DNA of 15,556 bases from CAYLZW01 sp964388085 (lineage in GTDB: Bacteria > Myxococcota > UBA727 > CAYLZW01). Every line of letters starts with the position of its first letter. Positions within the stretch are counted from its first letter, which is position 1. The DNA lies in contig CAYLZW010000122.1 in NCBI GenBank assembly GCA_964388085.1, positions 1 through 15,556 on the forward strand, given 5' to 3'. The position numbers and the translations under genes were made by a program. Positions 1-7,656 of this stretch are shown here, one piece after another. The notes below the pieces were generated by a model, which worked only from the letters and a program-made list of their open reading frames with translations, was not told where the DNA came from and did not search any database.

Positions 1-617
1 ACCTCGTCGAACACCAGATCGCGCTGGCCGCGGTTCTCGACGGTGAGCGTGCACTGGGCGACGCCGTCGATGGCCACGCGGCCGTAGTCGCACTCGAGCG
101 GGGAGACGACGATGTCCGGCACGCCGTCGTCGAAGCCGCTGCCCGTGACGTGGATGATGACGTCCTCGTCCTGGGCCAGGTTGGTGGCGTCGGAGACGAT
201 GACCAGCGTGCCCGTGTGGTCCGACTCGACGAGCGGCCGGTAGCTGATGACGCCGATGGCGGTCTTGCCGGCCTTGACGATCTCGGGCATCTGCTCGACC
301 TCGAACTCGAGGCCGCTGTCGTCGGTGAAGCCCGTCCCCTCCTTGATGATGAGGTCCACCGGCGACGGGTTCGTGATGCGGATCTCCTTCTTCGTGCGCA
401 CCGTGATCGGCGAGGCGTCGAAGGCGATGGCGCAGTCACGCACGCCGCCGAGGATCTCGCCGTTGATCTCGCGCTTCGGATCCTGGCAGGCGTCCACCGC
501 GATCTGGGGCGCGATGACGACGACGCCCGGATCGCAGTCGCAGGCGCTGGTAGCCATCGCCGTCAGCGAGAGGCAGAGGAGCAGGTGGCGAACGGCGCGT
601 CGAACGACGAAGTGCAT
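1..617 (-). CDS. Lipoprotein with choice-of-anchor-D (ASH-like) domains, partial
   Basis: This gene reads leftwards from ATG 617-615 and runs off the window, so only the first 205 codons are present. The start is set by GGAG placed 5 nt before the ATG. The N-terminus has two Arg, a hydrophobic stretch and a Cys near residue 26 (TSAC-DCD), which reads as a lipoprotein signal, although Thr at -3 is not the usual Leu. From about residue 60 the sequence looks like tandem immunoglobulin-like beta domains of the ASH / choice-of-anchor-D type: 'IRITNPSPVDLII' with a closing 'VTGSGF', then a second unit opening 'PDIVVSPLECDYGRV' and 'LTVENRGQRDLVF'. Such proteins are typically surface or periplasmic in myxobacteria; the ligand is unknown. 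It diverges from the coiled-coil gene at 905. The rest of the protein, probably more such repeats, lies outside the window. Confidence 0.85.
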   Translation of the reverse strand, partial: MHFVVRRAVRHLLLCLSLTAMATSACDCDPGVVVIAPQIAVDACQDPKREINGEILGGVRDCAIAFDASPITVRTKKEIRITNPSPVDLIIKEGTGFTDDSGLEFEVEQMPEIVKAGKTAIGVISYRPLVESDHTGTLVIVSDATNLAQDEDVIIHVTGSGFDDGVPDIVVSPLECDYGRVAIDGVAQCTLTVENRGQRDLVFDE

Positions 618-904
618 GATCTCTCCATGGCGCCCGTGGCTGTGTTTCCAGCCGCTCCAGGTCGTGCGCGCAGCCGCGGCACGACTTGGAGCGAGGAACG
701 GCTCGCGCACCGCAAAGGCTACGCGAAAATGGCCCGCGCCAGAGGAGTGCATGCCACACGGGCGCCGCGGCCTCAACTGTTCCGGGCTCTAGGGCAGAAA
801 CACTGCGAAAGAGTGGGCGGCATGTTGCATGTGGACGCCCCGACGGGCGAAAACATTGCTCCGCCGACGCGCCGACGTCGGGGATAACGACGCGAGGTGG
901 GGTC
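618..904. other. Divergent intergenic region (287 bp)
   Basis: This is the spacer between the lipoprotein (minus, start 617) and the AglZ/FrzS-like gene (plus, start 905). It must carry both promoters. Visible content is the inverted repeat at 653-693, a short direct repeat GCATGTTGCATG around 821-832, and a 10-bp palindrome CCGACGTCGG at 872-881. An A-rich patch (GCGAAAACATTGCT, 847-860) could be part of the rightward promoter, but no convincing -35/-10 pair was found. No gene was recognised. Confidence 0.5.
653..693. repeat. Long inverted repeat (15-bp arms, one mismatch, 11-nt loop)
   Basis: Arms at 653-667 (CGCTCCAGGTCGTGC) and 679-693 (GCACGACTTGGAGCG) are complementary at 14 of 15 positions. 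The odd pair, 660/686, is a G-U wobble in plus-strand RNA. The loop at 668-678 is GC-rich. It lies in the divergent spacer, 36 nt upstream of the lipoprotein start at 617, so on the minus strand it would fall in that gene's leader or promoter. No T-run follows on either strand, so a simple intrinsic terminator is unlikely. A regulator operator or an RNA leader hairpin are the alternatives. Confidence 0.7.
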
Positions 905-3900
905 TTGTCGAGCAAGACCGTCACGATCATCGACGCCGACACCCAGGTGGCGTCTCAGGTGGAGCAGCGCTTCGGGGCCTTCGGGTTCACGACGCACGTG
1001 CTCAGCGACGGAGATCCGATCGAGTTCGTGCGCGCGCACGAGCCACGTCTGATCCTGTTGAACGTCGAGCTGCCGGGGGCGAGCGGCTACGCGCTCTGTA
1101 ACCGGCTGAAGCGCCAACAGGATCTGAGCGCGATCCCCATCATCCTCACGTCGCAGGAGGCCACGCAGGAGGCCTTCGACCAGCACCGGAAGACCAAGAC
1201 GCCGGCGGACGCCTACCTGCTGAAGGCCGAGGCGCGCAGCACCGAGCAGCTCGTCGCGCTCTACCTCGACAGCGCGCGGCGCCTGTTGCCCGACGCCTTC
1301 GGCAGCGACGAGCCGATCGATCCCGAGCAGGACTTCCGCGGCGCCTTGAGCGGCGCGCTCGCGGAGGAGGGTGATCTCGCCGCGCTCGGCGACGCCTTCG
1401 ATGGTGTGATCTCGAGCGAGGGCCAGGCGCTCGCGCCGGGGGACGGTCCGCCGCCGTTGCCGCCGGGCAAGGGCGGCCCGCCGCCGCTCAAGAAGGGCAG
1501 AGGCAAGGCGGACGGCGCCCCGCCGCGGCGGGATCTGTCGCGCCCGTCGCTGAAGGAGCTGCTCGAGCAGAGTCGCGGCGACGAGCCGCCCCTGCCGAGC
1601 GTCGCGGGCGCCGGACTCGAGGAGAAGGTCGCGCGCCTCAGGGACTCGCTGCGGCGCAAGGAGAGCGACCTCGCGCGCGCCAACGAGCTGTGGGCCGAGC
1701 GCGAACGTGAGTACGGCACGCTCTTCGACCAGAACGATCAGAATTCGCGTGAGCTCGAGCGGGCCAAGCGCGCCCGCGAGGACCTGCTCGGGCAGCTCAC
1801 CGTCGCCGAGGACAACGTCGCCGCGCTGCGCGCCGACATCGAGATCGCGGGCGAGCGCTCCGAGCGGCTCGAGCGCGAGAAGAAGGCGCTCAGCCACGAG
1901 CTCGAGGAGGCGCACGACGAGCTCGAGCGCACCAGCGGGCAGCTGCAGCAGCAGATCCAGGAGCTGCAGCAAGGCCTCCAGCAAGAGCACGCCTCGCGCA
2001 TGCACGAGAACGAGGCGGCGGGGCAGGAGATCCAGGAGCTGCAGGGCACGCTCGACGCCACGCGGCAGGAGCTCGCCGACAAGTCGCAGCAGTGGGCGCG
2101 CGAGGAGCAGCGCCTCGAGAGCGAGCTGTCGACGCTGCGCGGCCGCCTCGCCGAGGAGGAGGGCAACGTCACGAACCTGCGCGGGCAGGTCGAGCAGCTC
2201 TCTTCGGAGAGCCGCGAGCTGCGCGAGAGCCTGCAGGGCCTGAAGCGCGAGAAGGCCGACAACGACGCGCGCCTGACCGGCACCATCGAGGACCTCACCG
2301 GCCGGCTGAACGCGCTCGACGACGAGAAGGCCCAGCTCGACGACGAGCTGACCGAGACGCGCGCCCAGCGAGACGAGGCGCAAAAGCTGCACAAGGAGGC
2401 GAGCGAGCGGAACACGGACCTCGAGAGCGATCTCGCCGACGCCGAGGGCCGCGCCTCCGAGCTCTCCATGCAGCTGCAGCAGGCCGAGACCCGCGGCGAC
2501 GAGCTCGCCATGGAGCTCGAGGAGACGCAGCAGTCCGCGCTCGAGCTCGCGCAGGAGAAGCAGAAGGTCGACGCCCAGCTGCGCGGCAAGGAGGACGAGC
2601 TCGGCGGCGCCAACGAGGAGATCGCGTCGCTGCGGACGGAGCTCGAGCGCGTCAAGGCGGACGCGGACGCCACGCAGGAGCGCTTCGAGGAGATCGTCGC
2701 GCGGCTCGAGGGCGAGGGTCAGGAGCTCCAGCGGGAGCTGTCGCAGGCCGCCGAGGAGCGCGCCCGGCTCGAGGGTGAGATCGCCGCGCGCGATCAGCGC
2801 ATCCAAGACGTCGAGGGCGACCTCAGCGAAGAGCAGCAGAGCCGCGCGCTCGACGTCAGCGCGCGCGACGAGCGCATCGCCCAGCTCGAACAGCAGATCG
2901 CCGGGCTCAAGGAGGACGCGCAGCGCGCCGAGAAGACGCACAAGCAGAAGGAGGCGCAGCTCTCGGCGGCGCTCGACGAGGCGCGCGCCATCGGCGAGGA
3001 GCTCGACGCGGATCTCGCCAAGACGAGGGCCAAGCTGGCCGAGGTCGAGCAGCAGCTCAGCGAGGGGCGGCAGAAGATCTCGGATCTCACCGGCGCGCTG
3101 CACCGCACCGAGTCGCAGGTCAAGAGCACCAGCGCCGAGCTCGACGACACGCGCCAGCGCCTCGCGCTCGCCCTCGACGAGCTCGGCGTGCACAAGGCCA
3201 GCGGCGAGCAGCTCCAGCTCGACCACGAGGAGCTGCGCAAGAAGTACGACACCGACGTCGCCAAGCTGAAGGGCGCGTACCAGAAGCTCAAGGCCGACGC
3301 CGACGAGCGCAGCAAGACCCTCGAGGAGGAGCGCGATCGGCTGGCGGCGCAGCTGCACGAGATCGAGGACGGTCTCGCGGCGGCCGGCGGCGAGAACGCG
3401 GAGCTCGCCACCCGCAACCAGGAGATCGCGGGCTCGCTCGCCGAGGAGCGCCGCCGGCGCGAGGACCTCGAGCGGCGCCTCGCCTCTCTCGACGACCGCC
3501 TCGAGACCACGCAGGGCCAGTCCGAGGCGCTGCAGGACGAGAACGGCCGCTTGAAGGGCATGCTCAAGAAGGCGCAGGACGAGCGCGAGCAGCTGAAGCG
3601 CGCGCTCGCCGAGCGCGAGGACAAGTTCAAGAACGAGGAGCAGACCCTCGTCCGCGACCTCGAGGCCATCAAGAAGACCCGCGTCGAGGAGGAGCAGCGC
3701 CTCGCCAGCGAGCTCGCCTCGGCCATGCAGGAGAAGGACACGCTGCGCGCCCAGTTCGACGAGCTCAAGCGCAAGGCGCACGCCATCAAGCGCAAGCTCG
3801 ACGAGCAGACCCAGGGCGCCAAGACCGAGAGCGATCAGCTCGGTGCGCAGCTGAACGCCATCAAGGACGAGCTGCACAAAGAGCGCGAAGAGCGGGGCAA

Positions 3901-4309
3901 GGAGCGCGCGGAGCAGCGCGCCGCCGAGGACCAGCTGCGCGCCAAGATGCGCGAGCTCGAGGCCCAGGCGGGCGCGGTCTCCGAGGGAGAGCTGCTCGAG
4001 CTGCGCGCCAAGGTGTCCGAGAAGGAAGAGCGCCTCGTGAAGCTCAACAACGAGCTGCTCGAGGTGAAGGACAAGGCGCGCAAGGCCATCTCCACCGCGC
4101 GGGCACTCGACGAGAAGCTGAAGCAGCAGGCGGCCTCGGCCGGCGACGGCGAGGCGAGCGAAGAGATCAAGAAGAAGTACACCGAGGCGGTCAAGCGCCT
4201 GAAGGCCTCGCAGGAGCAGCTCAAGAAGCACGCCGAGGTGCACGAAGAGCTCTCGACGAAGTATCGCAAGGTCATGGCCGCCTATAAGAAGCTCAAGGGC
4301 GGCGACTAG
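905..4309 (+). CDS. AglZ/FrzS-like pseudo-receiver plus long coiled-coil protein
   Basis: The protein has 1134 aa from TTG 905, chosen because GAGGTGGGG sits just upstream and the receiver fold begins immediately after it. Residues about 4-125 form a response-regulator-like domain. The acidic pair D10/D12, T82 and K107 are kept, but the phospho-acceptor Asp is Asn (N53, in LILLNVELPG). The segment FDQHRKTKTPADAYLLK resembles the same region of Myxococcus FrzS. A Pro-rich linker spans about 180-210, then an almost unbroken heptad-rich Glu/Arg/Leu coiled coil runs from about 239 to the end, closing KVMAAYKKLKGGD. This layout matches AglZ and FrzS, cytoplasmic polar proteins of gliding and type IV pilus motility; AglZ is somewhat longer and FrzS much shorter. 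The family is clear but the exact orthologue is not, so no symbol is given. A motility role is inference. The next gene starts 14 nt downstream, implying co-transcription. Confidence 0.87.
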   Translation: MSSKTVTIIDADTQVASQVEQRFGAFGFTTHVLSDGDPIEFVRAHEPRLILLNVELPGASGYALCNRLKRQQDLSAIPIILTSQEATQEAFDQHRKTKTPADAYLLKAEARSTEQLVALYLDSARRLLPDAFGSDEPIDPEQDFRGALSGALAEEGDLAALGDAFDGVISSEGQALAPGDGPPPLPPGKGGPPPLKKGRGKADGAPPRRDLSRPSLKELLEQSRGDEPPLPSVAGAGLEEKVARLRDSLRRKESDLARANELWAEREREYGTLFDQNDQNSRELERAKRAREDLLGQLTVAEDNVAALRADIEIAGERSERLEREKKALSHELEEAHDELERTSGQLQQQIQELQQGLQQEHASRMHENEAAGQEIQELQGTLDATRQELADKSQQWAREEQRLESELSTLRGRLAEEEGNVTNLRGQVEQLSSESRELRESLQGLKREKADNDARLTGTIEDLTGRLNALDDEKAQLDDELTETRAQRDEAQKLHKEASERNTDLESDLADAEGRASELSMQLQQAETRGDELAMELEETQQSALELAQEKQKVDAQLRGKEDELGGANEEIASLRTELERVKADADATQERFEEIVARLEGEGQELQRELSQAAEERARLEGEIAARDQRIQDVEGDLSEEQQSRALDVSARDERIAQLEQQIAGLKEDAQRAEKTHKQKEAQLSAALDEARAIGEELDADLAKTRAKLAEVEQQLSEGRQKISDLTGALHRTESQVKSTSAELDDTRQRLALALDELGVHKASGEQLQLDHEELRKKYDTDVAKLKGAYQKLKADADERSKTLEEERDRLAAQLHEIEDGLAAAGGENAELATRNQEIAGSLAEERRRREDLERRLASLDDRLETTQGQSEALQDENGRLKGMLKKAQDEREQLKRALAEREDKFKNEEQTLVRDLEAIKKTRVEEEQRLASELASAMQEKDTLRAQFDELKRKAHAIKRKLDEQTQGAKTESDQLGAQLNAIKDELHKEREERGKERAEQRAAEDQLRAKMRELEAQAGAVSEGELLELRAKVSEKEERLVKLNNELLEVKDKARKAISTARALDEKLKQQAASAGDGEASEEIKKKYTEAVKRLKASQEQLKKHAEVHEELSTKYRKVMAAYKKLKGGD

Positions 4310-4323
4310 GCCTCGGAGGGGAT

Positions 4324-4632
4324 ATGGCTTCCGTGCGTGCGTTCGCTGGCATCTCTGTCGTCGTCATTGCTGTGCTCTTATCCATCGCGTCGACGGGTGA
4401 GCCGGAGCCGAGCGCCTGCGGGGAGCTGGCCGAGGGCGCCGCCGAGGGCGAGAGCTGCGGCGAGAAGAGCGAGTGCGCCGAGGTCTGCTGCTTCTGCGAT
4501 CAGTCGGACTTCGCCTTCCGCGCGCAGGGCTGCGACCTCGACAACGGCGTCTGTTACGGCGGCGACGTGCTCTGCCAGCTCGCGCTCGACGACGATCCCG
4601 CCCTGTGCGCGAGCGGAGACGGCGGCCCCTGA
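4324..4632 (+). CDS. Small secreted Cys-rich protein
   Basis: The protein has 102 aa, starting at ATG 4324, which follows GGAGGGG at a good distance and lies 14 nt after the coiled-coil stop. An N-terminal hydrophobic segment (FAGISVVVIAVLLSIAST, residues 7-24) is a signal peptide or anchor. The mature part carries ten Cys, including a CCFC cluster, in an acidic background ending in DGGP. An even number of Cys in an exported protein suggests five disulfides and a compact extracytoplasmic fold. No family was recognised. Its reading frame overlaps an open extension of the helicase frame, but its ribosome site, signal peptide and Cys pattern support it as the real gene here. It sits between a motility-type coiled-coil gene and a helicase gene, so the context gives no clear function. 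Confidence 0.75.
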   Translation: MASVRAFAGISVVVIAVLLSIASTGEPEPSACGELAEGAAEGESCGEKSECAEVCCFCDQSDFAFRAQGCDLDNGVCYGGDVLCQLALDDDPALCASGDGGP

Positions 4633-4687
4633 CGGGGGCGGCGCCGGTTCGTCAGCCTGCTCGTCGTCGTCGTTTCCCGGGTGGCCC

Positions 4688-6652
4688 TTGTCGAGACTCT
4701 CCGCGCCGCTGCTCGATCGGATCTCCGCCTTCGAGGCCATGCTCGGAGCCGAGGAGCGCGAGGTGCGCGCGCGCAACGAGCAGCTCTACGAGGGCAAGAG
4801 CGACAAGGAGCTCGAGGCGGACGGCGTGCTGCTCCGCTCGGCGCGCGTCGAGGAGGAGGGCCGCGCGCTGTTCGGACGCGCGCGCCTCACGCTCACGGAC
4901 GAGGCGTCCCGGCGTGGGCGCGTCGATCGCTTCGACGCGCGGCCGGGCAGCCTCGTCTGGCTGCGCGAGAAGGACGACGGCGGCAAGCCGGTGCTCGGCG
5001 CGCACGGCATCGTCACCAAAAAGCGCGCCGGCCGCCTGGTCGTCGTGTTCGAGGACGCCGCGGCCGTGGGCGATCGCTCGACGCTCGATCTCCTGCGCGG
5101 CGAGGACGAGATCACGCTGCGCCGCATGGAGGGCGGCCTCGATCGCTGCCGCGGCCTCGAGGGGGCGGCGCTGCGGCTGCTCGAGGTCATCCTCGGACAC
5201 AGCGCGCCGCGCCCGCCGCGGGTCGGCGCCTTTGAGCCGCTCGACCAGGCGCTCAACGAGGACCAGCGTCGGGCGGCCGAGCTCGCCATCTTCGCCGAGG
5301 ACGTCGCCCTCGTGCACGGGCCGCCCGGCACCGGCAAGACCCGCGTGCTCGTCGAGGTGGTGCGCCAGTGTTACGCGCGCGGCGAGCGCGTGCTCTGCCT
5401 CGCGGCCTCGAACGCGGCCGTCGACAACCTCGCTGTCTTGCTGCTCGAGGCCGATCCGAAGCTGCCGCTGGCCCGCGCCGGTCACCCCGCGCGCGTGCAC
5501 GCGCAGCTCGAGGAGCACACGCTCGCCGGGCTGACCAACGCACACGAGCTGCGCGTGCTGGCGAAGAAGCTGATCGACGAAGCGCACGGCGTCTTGCGCG
5601 GCGCCCGCCGGCGCTCGGACACGGGGCGCGAGGCCTGGCAGCGCGAGCGGGAGGCGCGCGTGGAGGCCGGGCGCCTGTTCGCCGACGCGCGCCGGCTCGA
5701 GCGCCAGGCGACGTTCGACGTCATCGGCAAGACGCGCGTCTTGTGCGGCACGCTCACCGGCTACGAGAACGAGCTGCCGGCGGACGCGCGCTTCGACGTG
5801 CTCGTCGTGGACGAGGCGAGCCAGGCGCTGACGCCCGCGCTGCTGCTCGGGCTGCCGCGCGTCGGCCGCCTCGTGCTGGCGGGCGATCACCGGCAGCTCC
5901 CGCCGACGGTGCTCTCGCTCGAGGCCGCCAAGCTCGGCTTCGGCGTGACCATCTTCGACGAGCTGATGACGGCGGACGGCGGCCCCTTCCCCGTCGAGAC
6001 CGCGGCCTGCCGGCACATGCTGACCGTGCAGCACCGCATGCACGAGCGCCTGATGGCCTTCCCGTCGGCGCGCTTTTACGACGGTGCGCTCGTGGCCCAT
6101 GACGCGGTCGCGCAGCACAGCCTCGAAGATCTCGACGTCAGCGCGAGCCAGTGGACCCTGACCGAGCGCCCCCTCGACGTCATCGACACCGCGGGGGCCA
6201 GCCTCGAGGAGCGTCAGGCGGAGGGCAGCTCGAGCCGCGACAACCCGGGCGAAGGGGAGCTCGTCGCGAAGGTGGTGCGCGGCCTCACCGACGCCGGGCT
6301 CCTGCCGCGCGAGATCGGCGTCATCGCGCCCTACGCCGCGCAGGTCGGTCTGCTCTCGAGCGAGCTGTCGACCTTCGTCGACGAGGGCCTCGAGGTCGAC
6401 ACCGTGGACGGCTTCCAGGGACGCGAGAAGCAGGCCATCGTGGTCAGCTGCGTGCGCAGCAACGCGAACGGCGAGGTGGGCTTCGTGTCCGATCCGCGGC
6501 GCATGAACGTCGCGATCACGCGCGCCAAGCGGAAGCTCTACGTCATCGGCGACTCGGCCACGCTCTCGAGCGACGCGCTGTGGGCGGCGTTCTTCGAGCA
6601 CGCCATCGGCGCCGACGCGTACCGCTCGTACTTTGAGCTCGACGGCACGTGA
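4688..6652 (+). CDS. UPF1/IGHMBP2-type superfamily 1 helicase
   Basis: The predicted product has 654 aa. It is a cytoplasmic ATP-dependent nucleic-acid helicase of the SF1B UPF1-like group, probably acting in DNA or RNA metabolism. Visible parts are an N-terminal OB/stalk-like region (about 1-180) and a Q-motif (EDQRRAAELA, near Q193). Walker A GPPGTGKT is at 211-218, motif II DEASQAL at D375/E376, motif III LAGDHRQLPP, motif IV VQHRMHE, motif V VDTVDGFQGRE and motif VI MNVAITRAKR with R612. All core motifs are intact. The frame is open far upstream, over the Cys-rich gene. TTG 4688 was chosen because residues after it look like the family's N-terminal helix, but its ribosome site is weak. 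ATG 4739 is the alternative and would lose 17 residues. The stop TGA lies inside the first unit of a 16-bp tandem repeat. It is probably the last gene of the rightward run from 905. Confidence 0.93.
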   Translation: MSRLSAPLLDRISAFEAMLGAEEREVRARNEQLYEGKSDKELEADGVLLRSARVEEEGRALFGRARLTLTDEASRRGRVDRFDARPGSLVWLREKDDGGKPVLGAHGIVTKKRAGRLVVVFEDAAAVGDRSTLDLLRGEDEITLRRMEGGLDRCRGLEGAALRLLEVILGHSAPRPPRVGAFEPLDQALNEDQRRAAELAIFAEDVALVHGPPGTGKTRVLVEVVRQCYARGERVLCLAASNAAVDNLAVLLLEADPKLPLARAGHPARVHAQLEEHTLAGLTNAHELRVLAKKLIDEAHGVLRGARRRSDTGREAWQREREARVEAGRLFADARRLERQATFDVIGKTRVLCGTLTGYENELPADARFDVLVVDEASQALTPALLLGLPRVGRLVLAGDHRQLPPTVLSLEAAKLGFGVTIFDELMTADGGPFPVETAACRHMLTVQHRMHERLMAFPSARFYDGALVAHDAVAQHSLEDLDVSASQWTLTERPLDVIDTAGASLEERQAEGSSSRDNPGEGELVAKVVRGLTDAGLLPREIGVIAPYAAQVGLLSSELSTFVDEGLEVDTVDGFQGREKQAIVVSCVRSNANGEVGFVSDPRRMNVAITRAKRKLYVIGDSATLSSDALWAAFFEHAIGADAYRSYFELDGT

Positions 6653-6737
6653 GCTCGATGGCACGTGAGCTCGACGGCACGTGAGCTCGACGGCACGTGA
6701 GCTCGACGGCACGTGAGCTCGACGACACGTGAGCTCC
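6635..6737. repeat. 16-bp tandem repeat, six units plus a partial
   Basis: The unit GAGCTCGACGGCACGT is repeated head to tail from 6635 to 6730, with a partial copy GAGCTCC at 6731-6737. Units 1, 3, 4 and 5 are identical; unit 2 has one change (gAtg) and unit 6 one change (gAca). Unit 1 is coding: it encodes the last helicase residues ELDGT, and TGA spans the join with unit 2. Because 16 is not a multiple of 3, successive units place TGA in all three frames. Each join carries CACGTG, and each unit starts with GAGCTC, so neighbouring GAGCTC sites can pair as 6-bp stems. The array fills the gap between two convergent genes. Confidence 0.95.
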
Positions 6738-6747
6738 ACCGGCCGCC

Positions 6748-7656
6748 TCAGATTCGGATGGGCACCTGAAGGATACTGCACTGATCGGCCCACGCGGAGG
6801 CCTGCTTCATCAGTCGCGTCAGCGCCCCGTGTTCGAGGGCGCTGGCGCCGTCCCTACCGTGAAGCTGCGCGTGCTGCGCGACGTGCTGGTAGGCGAGGAA
6901 GGCCGCGCGGGCACCCGGGGTCATGCGGTCCCAGTTCTTGTCGGCGAAGCGCGCGAAGTCCTCGAGCTCGCGTCCGAACGCCTGGCCGTCGAGGTCGCCC
7001 GTGCCGGCGCTGAAGGCCTTCATGAAGTCGCCGGCGCTGATGGTGCCGGGCTCGTTCTCGAGGGCGGAGAGCGCCTCCCGCGCCGACGCGTCGCGGTAGC
7101 TCCCGTCTTGCCGGCCGTCGGTGCCTCGCATCTGCTCGGCCATGTGCGCGTAGTCGGCGGCGGGGATGCCGCGCTTTCCCTCGGCCTGGCAACGTAGAGC
7201 CGTCTGCTCGTACACGCGCCACTTCGCTTTGGCGTCGGGGGAGAGCTTGTCCCAGCTCTGCGCGACGTAGCGCTTGAGGTCCCGGTACTCGCCACCGGCG
7301 GCGTTGCCGTCGAGGTCGGCGGTGCCCTTCAGGATGGCGCGCTCGAGGGCGTCGCCGCTGATGGGCAGCGGTTGTGCGCGCAGCTCGTCGATGGCCCTGC
7401 CGGCGCTCGCGTCCTCGTACCGTCGCGGCCGCCATCGGTCGGGCGCCCGGGGGACGGGAATGAAGCGATCGCGCAGCTCCTCGAGCGCGTCCCGGAACAC
7501 GTCACCGCCGCCCGCGCGGCTCGGCGGCTCGAGTCGGCGATCGTCGACGGGCCCTTGGCAGCCGCCGGGGCCGGCCGCGATGCGCTGCTTGTCGACCCCC
7601 GTCTGGGTCGGGGACTTGCGGATGGAGACATTGGCAGGGGAGACGATGATCGACAT
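6748..7656 (-). CDS. Unrecognised protein with two 107-residue EF-hand-like repeats
   Basis: The protein has 302 aa from ATG 7656-7654, preceded by AGGAGG about 10 nt upstream. No signal peptide or membrane helix is visible. Residues 1-75 are low in structure and rich in Pro, Arg and Gly. Two copies follow at an exact 107-residue offset without gaps: Y80/Y187, DAS 82/189, GTADLDG 111 / GTGDLDG 218, WDKLSP 135 / WDRMTP 242, VYEQTA / AYQHVA. Each copy has a helix, then a 12-residue loop fitting T-x-D-x-D-G-x5-E (112-123 and 219-230), then another helix, which is the shape of an EF-hand with Thr at position 1. Calcium binding is therefore possible but unproven, as position 8 is Ala rather than Ile/Val. 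The protein family was not recognised. Neighbours are the tandem repeat (3') and a 179-bp spacer with its own AT-rich patch (5'). Confidence 0.8.
   Translation of the reverse strand: MSIIVSPANVSIRKSPTQTGVDKQRIAAGPGGCQGPVDDRRLEPPSRAGGGDVFRDALEELRDRFIPVPRAPDRWRPRRYEDASAGRAIDELRAQPLPISGDALERAILKGTADLDGNAAGGEYRDLKRYVAQSWDKLSPDAKAKWRVYEQTALRCQAEGKRGIPAADYAHMAEQMRGTDGRQDGSYRDASAREALSALENEPGTISAGDFMKAFSAGTGDLDGQAFGRELEDFARFADKNWDRMTPGARAAFLAYQHVAQHAQLHGRDGASALEHGALTRLMKQASAWADQCSILQVPIRI

Noticed and set aside
773..4243. 1156-residue open frame on the minus strand opposite the coiled-coil gene
   Set aside because: It is the mirror of a Glu/Leu/Arg coiled coil and yields a monotonous Leu/Ala/Arg string with no domain; the plus-strand protein has a receiver, linker and good start.
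4337..4687. Long N-terminal extension of the helicase
   Set aside because: This stretch is Ser/Arg/Ala-rich without similarity to helicases and lies over the Cys-rich gene in another frame.
6635..6737. CRISPR array
   Set aside because: The 16-bp units are contiguous with no spacers, and there are no cas genes nearby.
4652..6793. 713-residue open frame opposite the helicase
   Set aside because: The helicase frame holds all SF1 motifs; the opposite frame is Arg/Ala/His-rich without motifs, and its repeats come only from the 16-bp array.
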